DNA from: CAZWES01 sp964632395
GTDB taxonomy: Bacteria > Patescibacteriota > Gracilibacteria > Peribacterales > Peribacteraceae
NCBI GenBank assembly: GCA_964632395.1
Contig: CAZWES010000001.1
Location: 61,855-125,854 of the forward strand
Direction: 5' to 3'
DNA length: 64,000 bases
Position 1 is the stretch's first letter, and each line of letters starts with the position of its first letter. The translations under genes and the position numbers were made by a program. Of this stretch, positions 14,897 to 23,438 are shown piece by piece. The notes below the pieces were generated by a model. It saw nothing but the letters and a program-made list of their open reading frames with translations, had not been told where the DNA came from and made no database searches.

Positions 14897-15808
14897 ATGA
14901 AACGTACTTTGTTTGTCATATCCGGCATTATCCTTATTGGAGTAATGGTTTGTATCGCATTAATCTTTTTTGCCAATGGAGGAACATCAGGAAAAGATGG
15001 AAGACTCCGCGCTATAGGCGAGTTTGGCAACCTCAAAATCGGAGACAAATATTTCTATAAGGCTGGTGGTGATGTTGGTAATGCTTACGAAAAAATTCCT
15101 CCATCGAGATTTTATATTTATGTTCTACGGAATGACTATAATTATAATGATATCTGTACTTATGAGTCATGTGGAATTATTGGTGGTACGGTCTCTCTTT
15201 TAAGGGGGTGGCTAATGGGCTACAAGCTTTCTCCTTATGAAGAGGAATTTGGTCTTGAATTAAACGACGCCGGAGAATTTCCGACTGGAGAATCGTCTCT
15301 GATTGTTGTCGCAGACGGCGATTCTAAAATTAGAGGAATACATCCAAACGCAAAAATGGATAATTTAATTAACATTTTAAAACTATATCCCGACCTGGTA
15401 GATTTTGATCTTCTGAGAGGGATGACGGAATTTGGACCGCTTGAAGTCGGCGCAGATTTTCCGGCCCATCTTATTCAGGAATTTGACGACCATATTTTTG
15501 CAGGGGAACCACAAAAGAAATTCACAGTGTATTACATATGGAATAAACCGCGGGGACCCGGATGTAATTACTTTGAGTGCGGGTATCATCTCGATCTCAT
15601 TTATTCATACGGAGGAGATTATTTAGATATCTGCCCCGATCGCGATGACGTGCTTCTGGAGCTTGGCATTAGCCCTTCACAGGTATCGCGCGGTGAGGCG
15701 ACTCTTATGGTGATAACCGATTCCAAAAACAAAATAACAGGTATTCACCCCAATGTTTTGCTTAGAGATGTGGCTGGGATTTTGTTGCAATACGCTTTGG
15801 TGCGGTGA
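14897..15808 (+). CDS. Membrane-anchored two-domain partner protein (copy 2)
   Basis: The 303-residue protein has one N-terminal transmembrane helix (about 6-26) and then two tandem copies of the domain seen once in the protein at 5662-6318. Copy A (about 40-160) has FGNLKIG, CTYESC, GWLMG, SSLIVVADGDSKIRGIHPN. Copy B (about 170-300) has FGPLEVG, CNYFEC, ATLMVITDSKNKITGIHPN. The C-x4-C pair and the GIHPN ending are conserved in both copies. The domain is not recognised. ATG 14897 is preferred over an upstream TTG at 14888, which overlaps the stop of the preceding gene. It is surely co-transcribed with that gene. Confidence 0.65.
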   Translation: MKRTLFVISGIILIGVMVCIALIFFANGGTSGKDGRLRAIGEFGNLKIGDKYFYKAGGDVGNAYEKIPPSRFYIYVLRNDYNYNDICTYESCGIIGGTVSLLRGWLMGYKLSPYEEEFGLELNDAGEFPTGESSLIVVADGDSKIRGIHPNAKMDNLINILKLYPDLVDFDLLRGMTEFGPLEVGADFPAHLIQEFDDHIFAGEPQKKFTVYYIWNKPRGPGCNYFECGYHLDLIYSYGGDYLDICPDRDDVLLELGISPSQVSRGEATLMVITDSKNKITGIHPNVLLRDVAGILLQYALVR

Positions 15809-15860
15809 AGCACTGGAAGAATTTTGTTTGGTCATCTTTAGCGTTAGTATTTGTTTCCAT

Positions 15861-15946
15861 GTATTAATACGTTAAAACAAGCGCGCCTGCGTACAAAATA
15901 CAAAAAGCCCCGATTCCGTGGTCTGCTATCCGAGGTGGAAAGCAGA
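15861..15946. repeat. Direct repeat, right copy (within his terminator)
   Basis: Starts with the palindrome GTATTAATACGTTAAAAC (15861-15878) and matches 13697-13783 almost throughout. Here it runs on into a complete his-operon terminator. Confidence 0.85.
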
Positions 15947-15962
15947 GAGGTGGAATCGGGGC
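15902..15962 (-). terminator. Terminator of the histidine operon
   Basis: Read on the minus strand, GCCCCGATTCC pairs with GGAATCGGGGC around an inner stem (TCTGCT/AGCAGA), followed by TTTTTG. It lies 18 bases past the hisIE stop. Confidence 0.8.
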
Positions 15963-15979
15963 GGGTGTGATGAGCATAC

Positions 15980-16585
15980 TCAGCGTTTTCTGCTCTTCAA
16001 TTCTTCTGCTACTTCAAAAAGATCAATTTGGGAACTCTGTAGAAAAACCAGTGCGTGATACAGTAAATCAGCAGCTTCTTCCCTAGTTCTCAGGTTCCCC
16101 TCGCTTTTAGTGGCACAAATAAGTTCTTTTGCCTCCTCAATTACCTTTGCTCCGCACACTTCGATCCCGCCATCAAGCAGTCGTTTTGTGTACGAACTCT
16201 TTTGATCTGCATTTCTGCGCTGCCGGATTGTTTCAATTAGTTCCCCGATTGTTTCGAGTGGGAGTTCAGGAGCGTCAAAGCATGAAATATTGTTTTTGTG
16301 ACAAGTTGGACCCTTTGGGATTGCCCGAATAAGGAGAGTATCGCCATCGCAGTCTAAGTAAATGGAATCGAACCTTAGAGTGTTTCCCGATTTCTCCCCC
16401 TTCTCCCACAGTCTTTTCTTCGATCTGCTGTAAAAGGTCACATTACTCGAATCAATGGTCTTTTTCAGTGCTTCCTCGTTCATATAGCCGAGCATAAGGA
16501 TGTGACCTGTTCTAGCATCCTGAATGATTGCAGGAACGAGCCCATCAGGGTTTTTTTGCCAGTTAATGGCATCAAGATCAATCAT
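15980..16585 (-). CDS. hisI: Bifunctional phosphoribosyl-AMP cyclohydrolase / phosphoribosyl-ATP pyrophosphatase
   Basis: HisIE carries out steps 2 and 3 of histidine synthesis, turning PR-ATP into ProFAR. The HisI part (1-~110) has the metal-binding motifs LDCDGDTLLIRA and GPTCHKNNISCF. The HisE part (~115-201) has KSSYTKRLLDGG and the helical NTP-pyrophosphatase signature EEAKELICA...EEAADLLYHALVFL. The 201-residue length is standard for the fusion. The start overlaps the upstream hisA-hisF stop by 4 bases. It is the last gene of the operon, followed by a strong terminator. Confidence 0.96.
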   Translation of the reverse strand: MIDLDAINWQKNPDGLVPAIIQDARTGHILMLGYMNEEALKKTIDSSNVTFYSRSKKRLWEKGEKSGNTLRFDSIYLDCDGDTLLIRAIPKGPTCHKNNISCFDAPELPLETIGELIETIRQRRNADQKSSYTKRLLDGGIEVCGAKVIEEAKELICATKSEGNLRTREEAADLLYHALVFLQSSQIDLFEVAEELKSRKR

Positions 16586-18063
16586 AATCTGACGGGGAAA
16601 GAGGCTTTTTGTAGCGCTTCCTTCACGTCCCGGATGCGAAATGTTTCAAAGTGAAACACGCTCGCAGCAAGTACAGCATCAGCTTTCCCCTCCTGAACTG
16701 CATTGACAAATGTTTGTAGAGACCCTGCTCCACCGGAGGCAATGATTGGAACACGAACGTGCTTTTTAATCTCTCGCAGAAGCTCCGTGTCGAATCCTTC
16801 ACCGGTTCCATCACGATCATAAGATGTTACAAGCAATTCTCCTGCTCCTCGTTCAACAGCTTCCTGTGCCCATTCAATTGCATCAAGCCCCGTATCTTCA
16901 CGACCTCCTCGAACAAGCACAGTCCAGTTTTTTCCTTTGCGTTTCGCATCAATTGCGCAAACCGTATTTGCACTTCCAAGCTGTTCCGCCATTTTCGAAA
17001 GAAGTTCTGGTCTTTTCACGGCGGCAGAGTTTACAGAAACTTTATCTGCCCCTGCTTCGAGTAGTCGTCTGGCGTCGTCAACGGAGCGAATGCCTCCACC
17101 AATTGTAAGTGGTATATTCACGCTGTCTGCAACACTGGATGCAAGATCATATACGGCTTCCCGATTATCAAGTGTTGCGGTGATATCGAGAAATACCAGT
17201 TCGTCTGCACCTTCATCGCAGTATCGTTTGGCAAGCTCCACGGGATCACCGGCATCGCGTAGATTCTGAAACGATGCGCCTTTCACAACACGGCCATTCG
17301 TCACATCCAAACAAGGAATAATGCGAATAGCAGGATCAGAGCTTGCGGAGATGAAAAGTTCTGAGAGTGATGTTGCATCATTCAGTAGCGACTTACCGAC
17401 GACAGCCGCAGCGCAGCCTTGTGATCGAAGTGTACGGATATCACTTCCACCTCGTATTCCGCCACTCGCAATAACTCTGACTGATGGAAACTTTGACTGC
17501 ACATTCTTGTACAAGCGGAGACTTGGACCTGATTCCATTCCGTCATACTCGATATCTGTGATGAGCACAGTGTCAATGTCCATTTGTACGATACGCCGCA
17601 AGGCATCATTGAGACTCACATTTGTTCCATCACGCCAACCCCGAATTTTCACTTCATCTCCCCATACATCGAGTGCAGCAATGAAGCGATTTCTACCAAA
17701 AAGCGTAACGGCATTTCGCAACACATCAGGGCTCGTGAAGATGAGCGTTCCGATAACAATTTGTTCTGCGCCCGCATCGAGAAGCATCTGAATATCTTTG
17801 AGAGAGCGAATGCCACCACCCGTCTGAACCGATAATCCTGTCTCTGCGACAATGTTTTGTATAAGCTGCAAAAAGGCAGAACCAACCTTCCCTTTTTTCG
17901 CTCCTGAAAGATTCACAAGGTGAATTCGTTCTGCACCTTCCTCTTTGTATCGCTTGGCAATCGTGAGTGGATCATCTTTCCACGTTGTTTTGCGCGTGAA
18001 GTCACCCTGTGCAAGTCGCACAGTTTTTCCAGCCAGCACGTCAATGGCGGGGATTACTTGCAT
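16582..18063 (-). CDS. hisA-hisF: HisA-HisF fusion protein
   Basis: One 493-residue frame joins two complete (beta-alpha)8 barrels. Residues 1-~238 are HisA (ProFAR isomerase) with IPAIDV (Asp8), QTGGGIRSL, the second catalytic Asp in AALDVWGDE and ASGGIRGGSD. Residues ~243-493 are HisF (imidazole-glycerol-phosphate synthase cyclase) with IIPCLDVTNGRVVKG, TIGGGIRSVDDA, VCAIDAKRKG and PIIASGGAGS. The linker is only a few residues (SASSDPA), and there is no stop or frameshift between the parts. The two normally are separate proteins that share ancestry; HisA hands PRFAR to HisF-HisH. The HisF part should still bind HisH, encoded just upstream with a 10-base overlap. HisF also releases AICAR. 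Confidence 0.95.
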   Translation of the reverse strand: MQVIPAIDVLAGKTVRLAQGDFTRKTTWKDDPLTIAKRYKEEGAERIHLVNLSGAKKGKVGSAFLQLIQNIVAETGLSVQTGGGIRSLKDIQMLLDAGAEQIVIGTLIFTSPDVLRNAVTLFGRNRFIAALDVWGDEVKIRGWRDGTNVSLNDALRRIVQMDIDTVLITDIEYDGMESGPSLRLYKNVQSKFPSVRVIASGGIRGGSDIRTLRSQGCAAAVVGKSLLNDATSLSELFISASSDPAIRIIPCLDVTNGRVVKGASFQNLRDAGDPVELAKRYCDEGADELVFLDITATLDNREAVYDLASSVADSVNIPLTIGGGIRSVDDARRLLEAGADKVSVNSAAVKRPELLSKMAEQLGSANTVCAIDAKRKGKNWTVLVRGGREDTGLDAIEWAQEAVERGAGELLVTSYDRDGTGEGFDTELLREIKKHVRVPIIASGGAGSLQTFVNAVQEGKADAVLAASVFHFETFRIRDVKEALQKASFPVRL

Positions 18064-18611
18064 AATTTAGCGAAAGAAAGAAGATAACGGTCTCCAATCT
18101 CTCCCGATTTCTCCGGGTGCCACTGCACACCGAAGAAGTTTTCTTGTCGAACACCAGCGCATAACGATTCACCGTACTGCACAGTCATTGTGATGATATT
18201 CGGATCATCCGGTACACAGGTATAACCGTGTACAAAATACGCATAGTCGCCCGTTGAGAGCTTGTTCCATCCCATGTGTGGCTTGGTTATGGTGTTTGGA
18301 AGTTCCTGTACTTCTCCTTTGATAATTCCCAGACATTCGGTGGGACCCTCCTCCGATTTTTCAAAAAGAAGTTGCATACCGAGGCAGAGGCCAAGAAATG
18401 GTTTTTTGAACTTGCGGAGCGGCTCGACCAATCCTCGATCTTGTAAACGATTCATTGCTGCTTTTGCTGCACCTGCTCCAGGCACGATCAGCCCTGAAAG
18501 CTCTTTAAGCTCTCCTGCCTTTTCAACAATTCGTGAAGAGATATCAAGGCGGGTGAGCGCACGTTGTACGCTTCCTACGTTGCCTGCGCTGTAACGGAGA
18601 ATGCCTATCAT
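18054..18611 (-). CDS. hisH: Imidazole glycerol phosphate synthase, glutaminase subunit HisH
   Basis: HisH hydrolyses glutamine and passes ammonia to HisF. The class I amidotransferase triad is visible: nucleophile in GLCLGMQLLF and the His/Glu in VQWHPEKSG near the C-terminus. VPGAGAAKAAM gives the oxyanion region (usually PGVG). The start ATG at 18611 overlaps the hisB stop as ATGA. The open frame upstream of it (to 18653) lies inside hisB and is not used. The protein is 185 residues, slightly short of the usual ~200. Confidence 0.95.
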   Translation of the reverse strand: MIGILRYSAGNVGSVQRALTRLDISSRIVEKAGELKELSGLIVPGAGAAKAAMNRLQDRGLVEPLRKFKKPFLGLCLGMQLLFEKSEEGPTECLGIIKGEVQELPNTITKPHMGWNKLSTGDYAYFVHGYTCVPDDPNIITMTVQYGESLCAGVRQENFFGVQWHPEKSGEIGDRYLLSFAKLCK

Positions 18612-19648
18612 AGTGAGCCTTTGGTAGAAGGAATGCCCTGCTCGTGCGGGCATGAGCGAAAAGCAGATCGCAGAGCGCGACCTAACCCCTTAAAAAGAGC
18701 TTCAATTTTGTGGTGCTCGTTCTCACCTCTGCGCAGTGTCATGTGCAAATTACATTTAAGCGTCTGTGCAAGTGACTCGAAGAAGTGTGCTACGAGTTCT
18801 GTTGGAAGTTCCCCCACGTATTCACGCTTGAATTTGCCATCGAAAATGAAGTAGGGACGGCCAGAGAGATCAACAACAATTTCTGCGAGTACTTCATCCA
18901 TAGGCACCCAAAAGCCATATCGTTCAATCCTGCGTTTGTCACCCAGAGCTTTTGAAAGCACCAAGCCAAGCACAATACCAATATCTTCCACAGTGTGGTG
19001 TTCATCCACTTGCAGGTCTCCGTCTGCTTTTAGTGTGAGATCAATGAGAGAGTGCTTTGTAAAGAGTTCGATCATGTGATCGAGAAACCCAATGCCTGTG
19101 CTTACATCGGATTTTCCTGACCCATCGAGGTTCACAAATGATTCGATCTTCGTTTCTTTCGTTTCACGCTTCACAGAAGCGAACCGAGGAAACTGCGTAT
19201 TTGTTTGCATCTTCACAAAGCACACACCTATGTTTTCTGCAAACTCACGATCAGTCTTACGATCTCCAATCGTCAGTGATTGTCCGAGATCAATATCATT
19301 CTCATCGAGGAATTGTTTCACCAAACCAATCTTTGGCTTCCGACATTCACAATTATTACTCTGCGTGTGCGGACAGATGAAAATTTGATCAAAAACGATT
19401 CCTTCCTCCAATAATTCTGAAAGGAGCCCGCCTTGTGGAGGCTCAAAGTCTTCCCGTGGGAAGCTCTCGGCACCTAAACCATCTTGATTACTGACCATCA
19501 CAAGAGAAAACCCTTGTTCTTTGAGTGCCTGTAATCCTTCAATGACGTTGGGAAGAACACGAAATTTCTCCATAGAATCAACCTGTTTTGTCTCTGGCGG
19601 CTCCCAGATCAGAACGCCGTCACGGTCAATGAATGCTACTTTTTTCAT
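18608..19648 (-). CDS. hisB: Bifunctional histidinol-phosphatase / imidazoleglycerol-phosphate dehydratase HisB
   Basis: This is the enterobacterial-type fusion. Residues 1-~160 form a HAD phosphatase with AFIDRDGVLIWEPP at the N-terminus, SNQDGLG, a zinc-loop-like CPHTQSNNCECRKP and GDRKTDREFA. Residues ~165-346 form the dehydratase with DVSTGIGFLDHMIE and EHHTVEDIGIVLG, ending IPSTKGSL as usual. It catalyses steps 7 and 9 of the pathway. Length 346 against about 355 in E. coli. It overlaps hisC by 4 bases upstream and hisH by 4 bases downstream. Having this fusion in a CPR-like genome is notable, since it is best known from Gammaproteobacteria and a few others. Confidence 0.96.
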   Translation of the reverse strand: MKKVAFIDRDGVLIWEPPETKQVDSMEKFRVLPNVIEGLQALKEQGFSLVMVSNQDGLGAESFPREDFEPPQGGLLSELLEEGIVFDQIFICPHTQSNNCECRKPKIGLVKQFLDENDIDLGQSLTIGDRKTDREFAENIGVCFVKMQTNTQFPRFASVKRETKETKIESFVNLDGSGKSDVSTGIGFLDHMIELFTKHSLIDLTLKADGDLQVDEHHTVEDIGIVLGLVLSKALGDKRRIERYGFWVPMDEVLAEIVVDLSGRPYFIFDGKFKREYVGELPTELVAHFFESLAQTLKCNLHMTLRRGENEHHKIEALFKGLGRALRSAFRSCPHEQGIPSTKGSL

Positions 19649-20718
19649 GAAAGTAATGAGGAAAGAGAAGCAATAAGAAGATCGTTTTCTTTCTGTGTTC
19701 CGGTAGAAATGCGGAGGCAGTTTTCAAGTTGTGGCTTTGACCCGAAATTTCGCACAATGATTTTCTTCTCATTGCGCAATCTCTCGTACATATCATTGCT
19801 GCTTATTTTTTCGGGGAGGCGCATAAGAAAGAAATTTGCATCGCTCGGATATACAGTACATCCGAGCCCCATACAGGCTTCTTCCACACGTTTTCTTTTT
19901 TTGAGGAGTAGCCGTACATTTTTTTCCATTTGCTCTCTTTTTCCCCACAATACCACCCCCATTCTCTGAGTGAGCAGATTTACGTTGTACGGTGGCTTAG
20001 TTTTGAATAGCTGCTCTGTGACACGTGAGTCTGCAATGCCATAGCCAAGACGTATTCCCGCAGCGCCAAAAGCCTTGCTGAATGTACGCATAACGAGTAG
20101 GTTTTTCGCCCCATTCTTCACAAGCTCGATGGCAGATGGAATACCATTGGCATCTGCAAATTCTCCGTACGCTTCGTCTATTACGATGAGACCTTTAAAT
20201 TCATTTACAATCTTATCGAGCATCTCTATGGGGATACTGTTGCCTGTAGGATTGTTGGGGCTACAGAGGAAGAGAATATCTGCCTCAGAAAATCTGGCGG
20301 AGAGTTGTTCTTCATTAATCCCGAATGAAGATGTGAGCGGAATGCTCACGTATGGTGATCCACATATATCTGCGCAGACTCTATACATTCCATAGGTTGG
20401 AGCAACACTAAGAACGCTATTCTTTGGTCGTACGAATGTGCGTATAGCAAGGTCAATCAATTCATCTGTTCCATTGGTCATAATGATTTGCTCTCTTCGA
20501 ATGCCATAGAATGCTGCGATCTCATCACGAAGAACATCAGTCGTTGGATCAGAGTAGCGATTGATGCCTTTTATTGAAGGGGGAGGGATATCAATTGTGA
20601 ATGGAGACTCATTTGCATCAAGGTATATCCATCCTTCATCCTTGCAGATGTGGCGTGCACAAACGTAAGGTCGAATCGCCTGAGTGGAAGCCGGTATTGG
20701 TGGAGATTGAAATGTCAT
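19645..20718 (-). CDS. hisC: Histidinol-phosphate aminotransferase
   Basis: A PLP-dependent class I/II aminotransferase of 357 residues that converts imidazole-acetol phosphate to histidinol phosphate. Visible marks are LDANESPF at the N-terminus, the glycine/asparagine-rich TNGTDELIDL, CSPNNPTGN, the Asp in VIDEAYGEFAD and the PLP lysine in FSKAFGAAGIRLGYG near residue 215. The C-terminus has the usual Arg in NCLRISTG. Its start overlaps the hisD stop by 4 bases and its stop overlaps hisB, so it is tightly coupled in the operon. Confidence 0.95.
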   Translation of the reverse strand: MTFQSPPIPASTQAIRPYVCARHICKDEGWIYLDANESPFTIDIPPPSIKGINRYSDPTTDVLRDEIAAFYGIRREQIIMTNGTDELIDLAIRTFVRPKNSVLSVAPTYGMYRVCADICGSPYVSIPLTSSFGINEEQLSARFSEADILFLCSPNNPTGNSIPIEMLDKIVNEFKGLIVIDEAYGEFADANGIPSAIELVKNGAKNLLVMRTFSKAFGAAGIRLGYGIADSRVTEQLFKTKPPYNVNLLTQRMGVVLWGKREQMEKNVRLLLKKRKRVEEACMGLGCTVYPSDANFFLMRLPEKISSNDMYERLRNEKKIIVRNFGSKPQLENCLRISTGTQKENDLLIASLSSLLS

Positions 20719-22007
20719 GGCTTGGCAAAGCGAATTTCCACTGCTCTTGCGTGGGCTTCGAGGCCCTCGGCGCGGGCAAGGATGGTAGCTGCGATTTTGA
20801 GATTGTTCAGTCCGATTTCATTGAGTTTCTGAATGGAGAGCTGTTTCTGAAATATGCGCACAGAAACACCGCTCTGTGTCCGCGCTGTTCCAGATGTAGG
20901 CAGTACGTGGTTTGTTCCAGAACAGTAATCACCTACAGTTTCAGGAGTGTATGGACCAACGAATACCGATCCGGCATTCTGGATGCTTTCTAAAACAGTG
21001 TCGGTGTTATTCGTCTGTAGACTCAGGTGTTCTGGCGCGTAGGAGTTACTCAGGTCAATTGCCTGCTCAAGCGTTTCCGTAATGATTATGCAACTTCGCT
21101 CAAGTGACTCAGAGGCAATGTCTTTTCGCGGCAGTGTGAGAAGCTGCTCTCGTAGTTCTTGCAGAACCGACTTTGCAATTGCTTCGGATGTTGTAAGCAG
21201 AACTACCTGTGCACCCATACCGTGTTCTGCTTGAGAGAGCATATCAGCAGCGATACAGCGAGGGTTTGCAGATGTATCTGCAATGATGAGTAGTTCCGAA
21301 GGACCAGCGAGCATCTCAATATCCGCGCCGCCCGGATCAATACTTACTAATGCTTTTGCGGCTGTCACATAGGCGTTTCCGGGTCCGGCAATCTTATCCA
21401 CCTTCGGTATCGTTTCCGTACCGTACGCGAGTGCAGCTATTGCCTGCGCTCCACCAACTGAATAGATTTCATCCAGCCCCAGAAGGTTGGCAGCGGCGTA
21501 AATGACATTTGCATCCTTCTGTTCCTTCTGTGGTGGTGTGCAGAGGGCAATGCTCTTCACTCCTGCAAGCTGCGCCGGTACTGCCAACATGAGGAGCGTT
21601 GAGAAAAGCGGTGCCGTTCCCCCCGGTATGTATAAGCCTACCCGTTCAATGGGACGAATGAGATATTTACAGGAAACACCGGCAGTCGTTTCAACCTCTT
21701 TCATTTCTGATTGGGACTGCCCATGAAACGTGCGTATATTTTCGATGGAAAATCGCATACTTTCTATTAGCTCCTCAGACACACGACTTGCCGATGCACG
21801 GATCACTTCCTCGGGCACACGAAGTTTTCCAGGTTCAAAATCGTCAAATTTCTTCGAGTACGTGCGGATTGCTTCATCTCCTTCTTTTTGCACTGCTTCA
21901 ATGATTGGACGCACTGTATCAATGTATTGTGAAAGGTCGCGCGTAGGACGTTTCAGTGATTCCAATACAACTTCTATTCCCGTCGTTGATAGTGAAAGCA
22001 TTTTCAT
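20715..22007 (-). CDS. hisD: Histidinol dehydrogenase
   Basis: HisD performs the last two oxidations, histidinol to histidine, with NAD and zinc. The ~430-residue protein has PGGTAPLFSTLLMLAVPAQLAG, AYGTETIPKVDKIAGPGNAYV, GPSELLIIAD, the zinc/active-site QAEHG and SYAPEHLSLQT, and GPYTPETVGDYCSGTNHVLPT. ATG 22007 is preferred because it falls 7 bases after the hisG stop; an upstream in-frame start (22061) would overlap hisG by 47 bases. It is the second structural gene of the operon. Confidence 0.96.
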   Translation of the reverse strand: MKMLSLSTTGIEVVLESLKRPTRDLSQYIDTVRPIIEAVQKEGDEAIRTYSKKFDDFEPGKLRVPEEVIRASASRVSEELIESMRFSIENIRTFHGQSQSEMKEVETTAGVSCKYLIRPIERVGLYIPGGTAPLFSTLLMLAVPAQLAGVKSIALCTPPQKEQKDANVIYAAANLLGLDEIYSVGGAQAIAALAYGTETIPKVDKIAGPGNAYVTAAKALVSIDPGGADIEMLAGPSELLIIADTSANPRCIAADMLSQAEHGMGAQVVLLTTSEAIAKSVLQELREQLLTLPRKDIASESLERSCIIITETLEQAIDLSNSYAPEHLSLQTNNTDTVLESIQNAGSVFVGPYTPETVGDYCSGTNHVLPTSGTARTQSGVSVRIFQKQLSIQKLNEIGLNNLKIAATILARAEGLEAHARAVEIRFAKP

Positions 22008-22014
22008 AATCACT

Positions 22015-22881
22015 TTATTGGATAAGTTTTTCAATTGGAGATACAAGAATGCCCGTTGCACCGCATTTCTTGAGCTTTTCGACTACATCCCAGAAATCCT
22101 CTTCAAGAACGACCGAGTGAACAGCGATCATTTCCGGCTTTGCAAGTTTCATCGTGGTGGGACTGTCAAAACCCGGCACAAGTTTCATAACCTTTTTTAG
22201 AGATTTTTCCGGCAGATTGAACATGATGTATTTATATTTTCGTGCATCCTGTATACCTCTTGCGCGTAAGAGCAATTTATCAATCAATTGTTTCTTCCTT
22301 TCCGGTGCACTTTTGCTGCCAATGAGTATAGCCTTACATTCCATCACATTCTCGATGATGCGCAGCCTGTTTGTACGGAGTGTACTGCCTGTGGAAACGA
22401 GATCGCAGATTGCATCTGCCACTTTCAAAGCAGGTGCGATCTCCACGCACCCCTTGAGAACAATCACATCTGCGTCAATCTTCTTTTGTTTGAGATATTT
22501 CCTGAGTAATTGAGGATATGATGTTGCAATCTTTCCTCCTTTGAGGTCAGATAAGACATCGTAGGATGAGGTCTCTGGTACTGCAATAGATAGCGAACAA
22601 TAACCGAAATCAAGGGGTATAAGTCGTTCTGTCTTTGCGCCATTTTCTTCAAGCAGGTTGCTTCCAACGATTCCGAGGTCGGCAACTCCATCCTGCACGT
22701 ATTCCGGTATGTCGTCATCCCGCAGGAATAAAATATCAACATCAATGTTGCGACAACGCGTAAAGAGCCTGTTCTGATATGTTTCAAATTCAAGCCCCAT
22801 TGATTTTAGGAGCGCAATTGACCCCTCGGACAGTCGTCCTGATTGTTGTACTGCTATGCGTAGGTTTCCATTTAATTGCAT
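22015..22881 (-). CDS. hisG: ATP phosphoribosyltransferase (long form)
   Basis: HisG commits PRPP and ATP to histidine synthesis. The 288-residue length and a C-terminal ~75-residue domain (SLKKVMKLVPGFDSPTTMKL onward, ending ILVSPIEKLIQ) mark the long, self-regulated form that is inhibited by histidine and needs no HisZ. The catalytic part has RIAVQQSGRLSEGSIALL, DLGIVGSNLLEE and the PRPP loop region DAICDLVSTGSTLRTN. It follows the TrpR-like regulator gene across 62 bases that hold a terminator hairpin and a TATATT (22896-22901). Basal readthrough or a promoter of its own are both possible. Confidence 0.95.
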   Translation of the reverse strand: MQLNGNLRIAVQQSGRLSEGSIALLKSMGLEFETYQNRLFTRCRNIDVDILFLRDDDIPEYVQDGVADLGIVGSNLLEENGAKTERLIPLDFGYCSLSIAVPETSSYDVLSDLKGGKIATSYPQLLRKYLKQKKIDADVIVLKGCVEIAPALKVADAICDLVSTGSTLRTNRLRIIENVMECKAILIGSKSAPERKKQLIDKLLLRARGIQDARKYKYIMFNLPEKSLKKVMKLVPGFDSPTTMKLAKPEMIAVHSVVLEEDFWDVVEKLKKCGATGILVSPIEKLIQ

Positions 22882-22900
22882 GGTAATTTGTGGGAAATAT

Positions 22901-22927
22901 AAAAAAACCTCCTCACCGCGAGGAGGG
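22901..22927 (-). terminator. Terminator or attenuator between the regulator gene and hisG
   Basis: On the minus strand CCTCCTC-gcggt-GAGGAGG is followed by seven T. It lies after the regulator stop and 20 bases before the hisG start, so it can end the regulator mRNA and limit readthrough into the his genes. Confidence 0.75.
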
Positions 22928-22943
22928 GATGATGTGGCAATTG

Positions 22944-23297
22944 TTATTTTTTCGAACCACGCCGTCCTCTCCCCGCGGGAGTACTTGCGTGGTGGCGATG
23001 ATCCTTACCCAGCGCTTTACGATATCCACCTTCCCCGTTATTCAAAAACCCAGCTATGCGAGTTATCGTGGCAGTGCTTGCTCCGGTTTTCCGTGCAACC
23101 TCGCGATAGGGGAGTCCGCTTAGAAGTAGTCCTGCAACTTCCAGTCTTTCGCTCAAGGCCTGCATTTCGCTCAATGTTGCAACATCCCGCAGGAAATTTG
23201 CTGTTTCCCTTATTGTGCGGCATCTGACAAAAGCTGCGCACAGCGCACGTAGTTCAGGACTTTTTCGCCAGGTGTTTTCGCGGAAGCTGCGTTTCAT
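22944..23297 (-). CDS. TrpR/YerC-family regulator, probable histidine repressor
   Basis: The 117-residue protein matches the YerC/YecD group of the TrpR superfamily. It has an N-terminal helical part (SPELRALCAAFVRCRTIRETANFLRDVATLSEMQALSERLEVAGLLLSG) and the helix-turn-helix YREVARKTGASTATITRIAGFLN. The C-terminal tail is basic and disordered. In Firmicutes this TrpR-type family has been predicted and reported as a regulator of histidine genes; here the gene heads the complete his operon, which supports that role. A strong promoter (TTGACA, 17 bases, TATATT) ends 6 bases before the ATG, so the message is probably leaderless. No operator was identified with confidence. Confidence 0.8.
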   Translation of the reverse strand: MKRSFRENTWRKSPELRALCAAFVRCRTIRETANFLRDVATLSEMQALSERLEVAGLLLSGLPYREVARKTGASTATITRIAGFLNNGEGGYRKALGKDHRHHASTPAGRGRRGSKK

Positions 23298-23303
23298 GGG
23301 GGC

Positions 23304-23332
23304 AATATATAGTGGGCGGGGGTGTGTGTCAA
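23304..23332 (-). promoter_or_regulatory. Promoter of the regulator/his operon
   Basis: Minus-strand TTGACA (23327-23332), 17 bases, TATATT (23304-23309). The predicted start is at the ATG (23297). The -35 box abuts the GTTTTAATACGTTAAAAC palindrome at 23334, which could influence it. Confidence 0.7.
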
Positions 23333-23333
23333 T

Positions 23334-23418
23334 GTTTTAATACGTTAAAACAAGAGGCAAGGAAAAGCAGCCTTAACGTGGAGTTTAGGCTTGTTTTGGT
23401 GTTTTAATACGCTAAAAC
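23334..23418. repeat. Palindrome-flanked element A
   Basis: GTTTTAATACGTTAAAAC (23334-23351), a 49-base core with GGCAAGGAAAAGCAG and GGCTTGTTTTGGT, then GTTTTAATACGCTAAAAC (23401-23418). All copies have the same orientation. Confidence 0.85.
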
Positions 23419-23438
23419 CAAGCAGATTTAATCAAGAT

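Noticed and set aside
18608..18680. REP-like insertion at the hisB 3' end
   Set aside because: The GC-rich stretch there encodes the normal conserved dehydratase ending (IPSTKGSL), so it is ordinary coding sequence.
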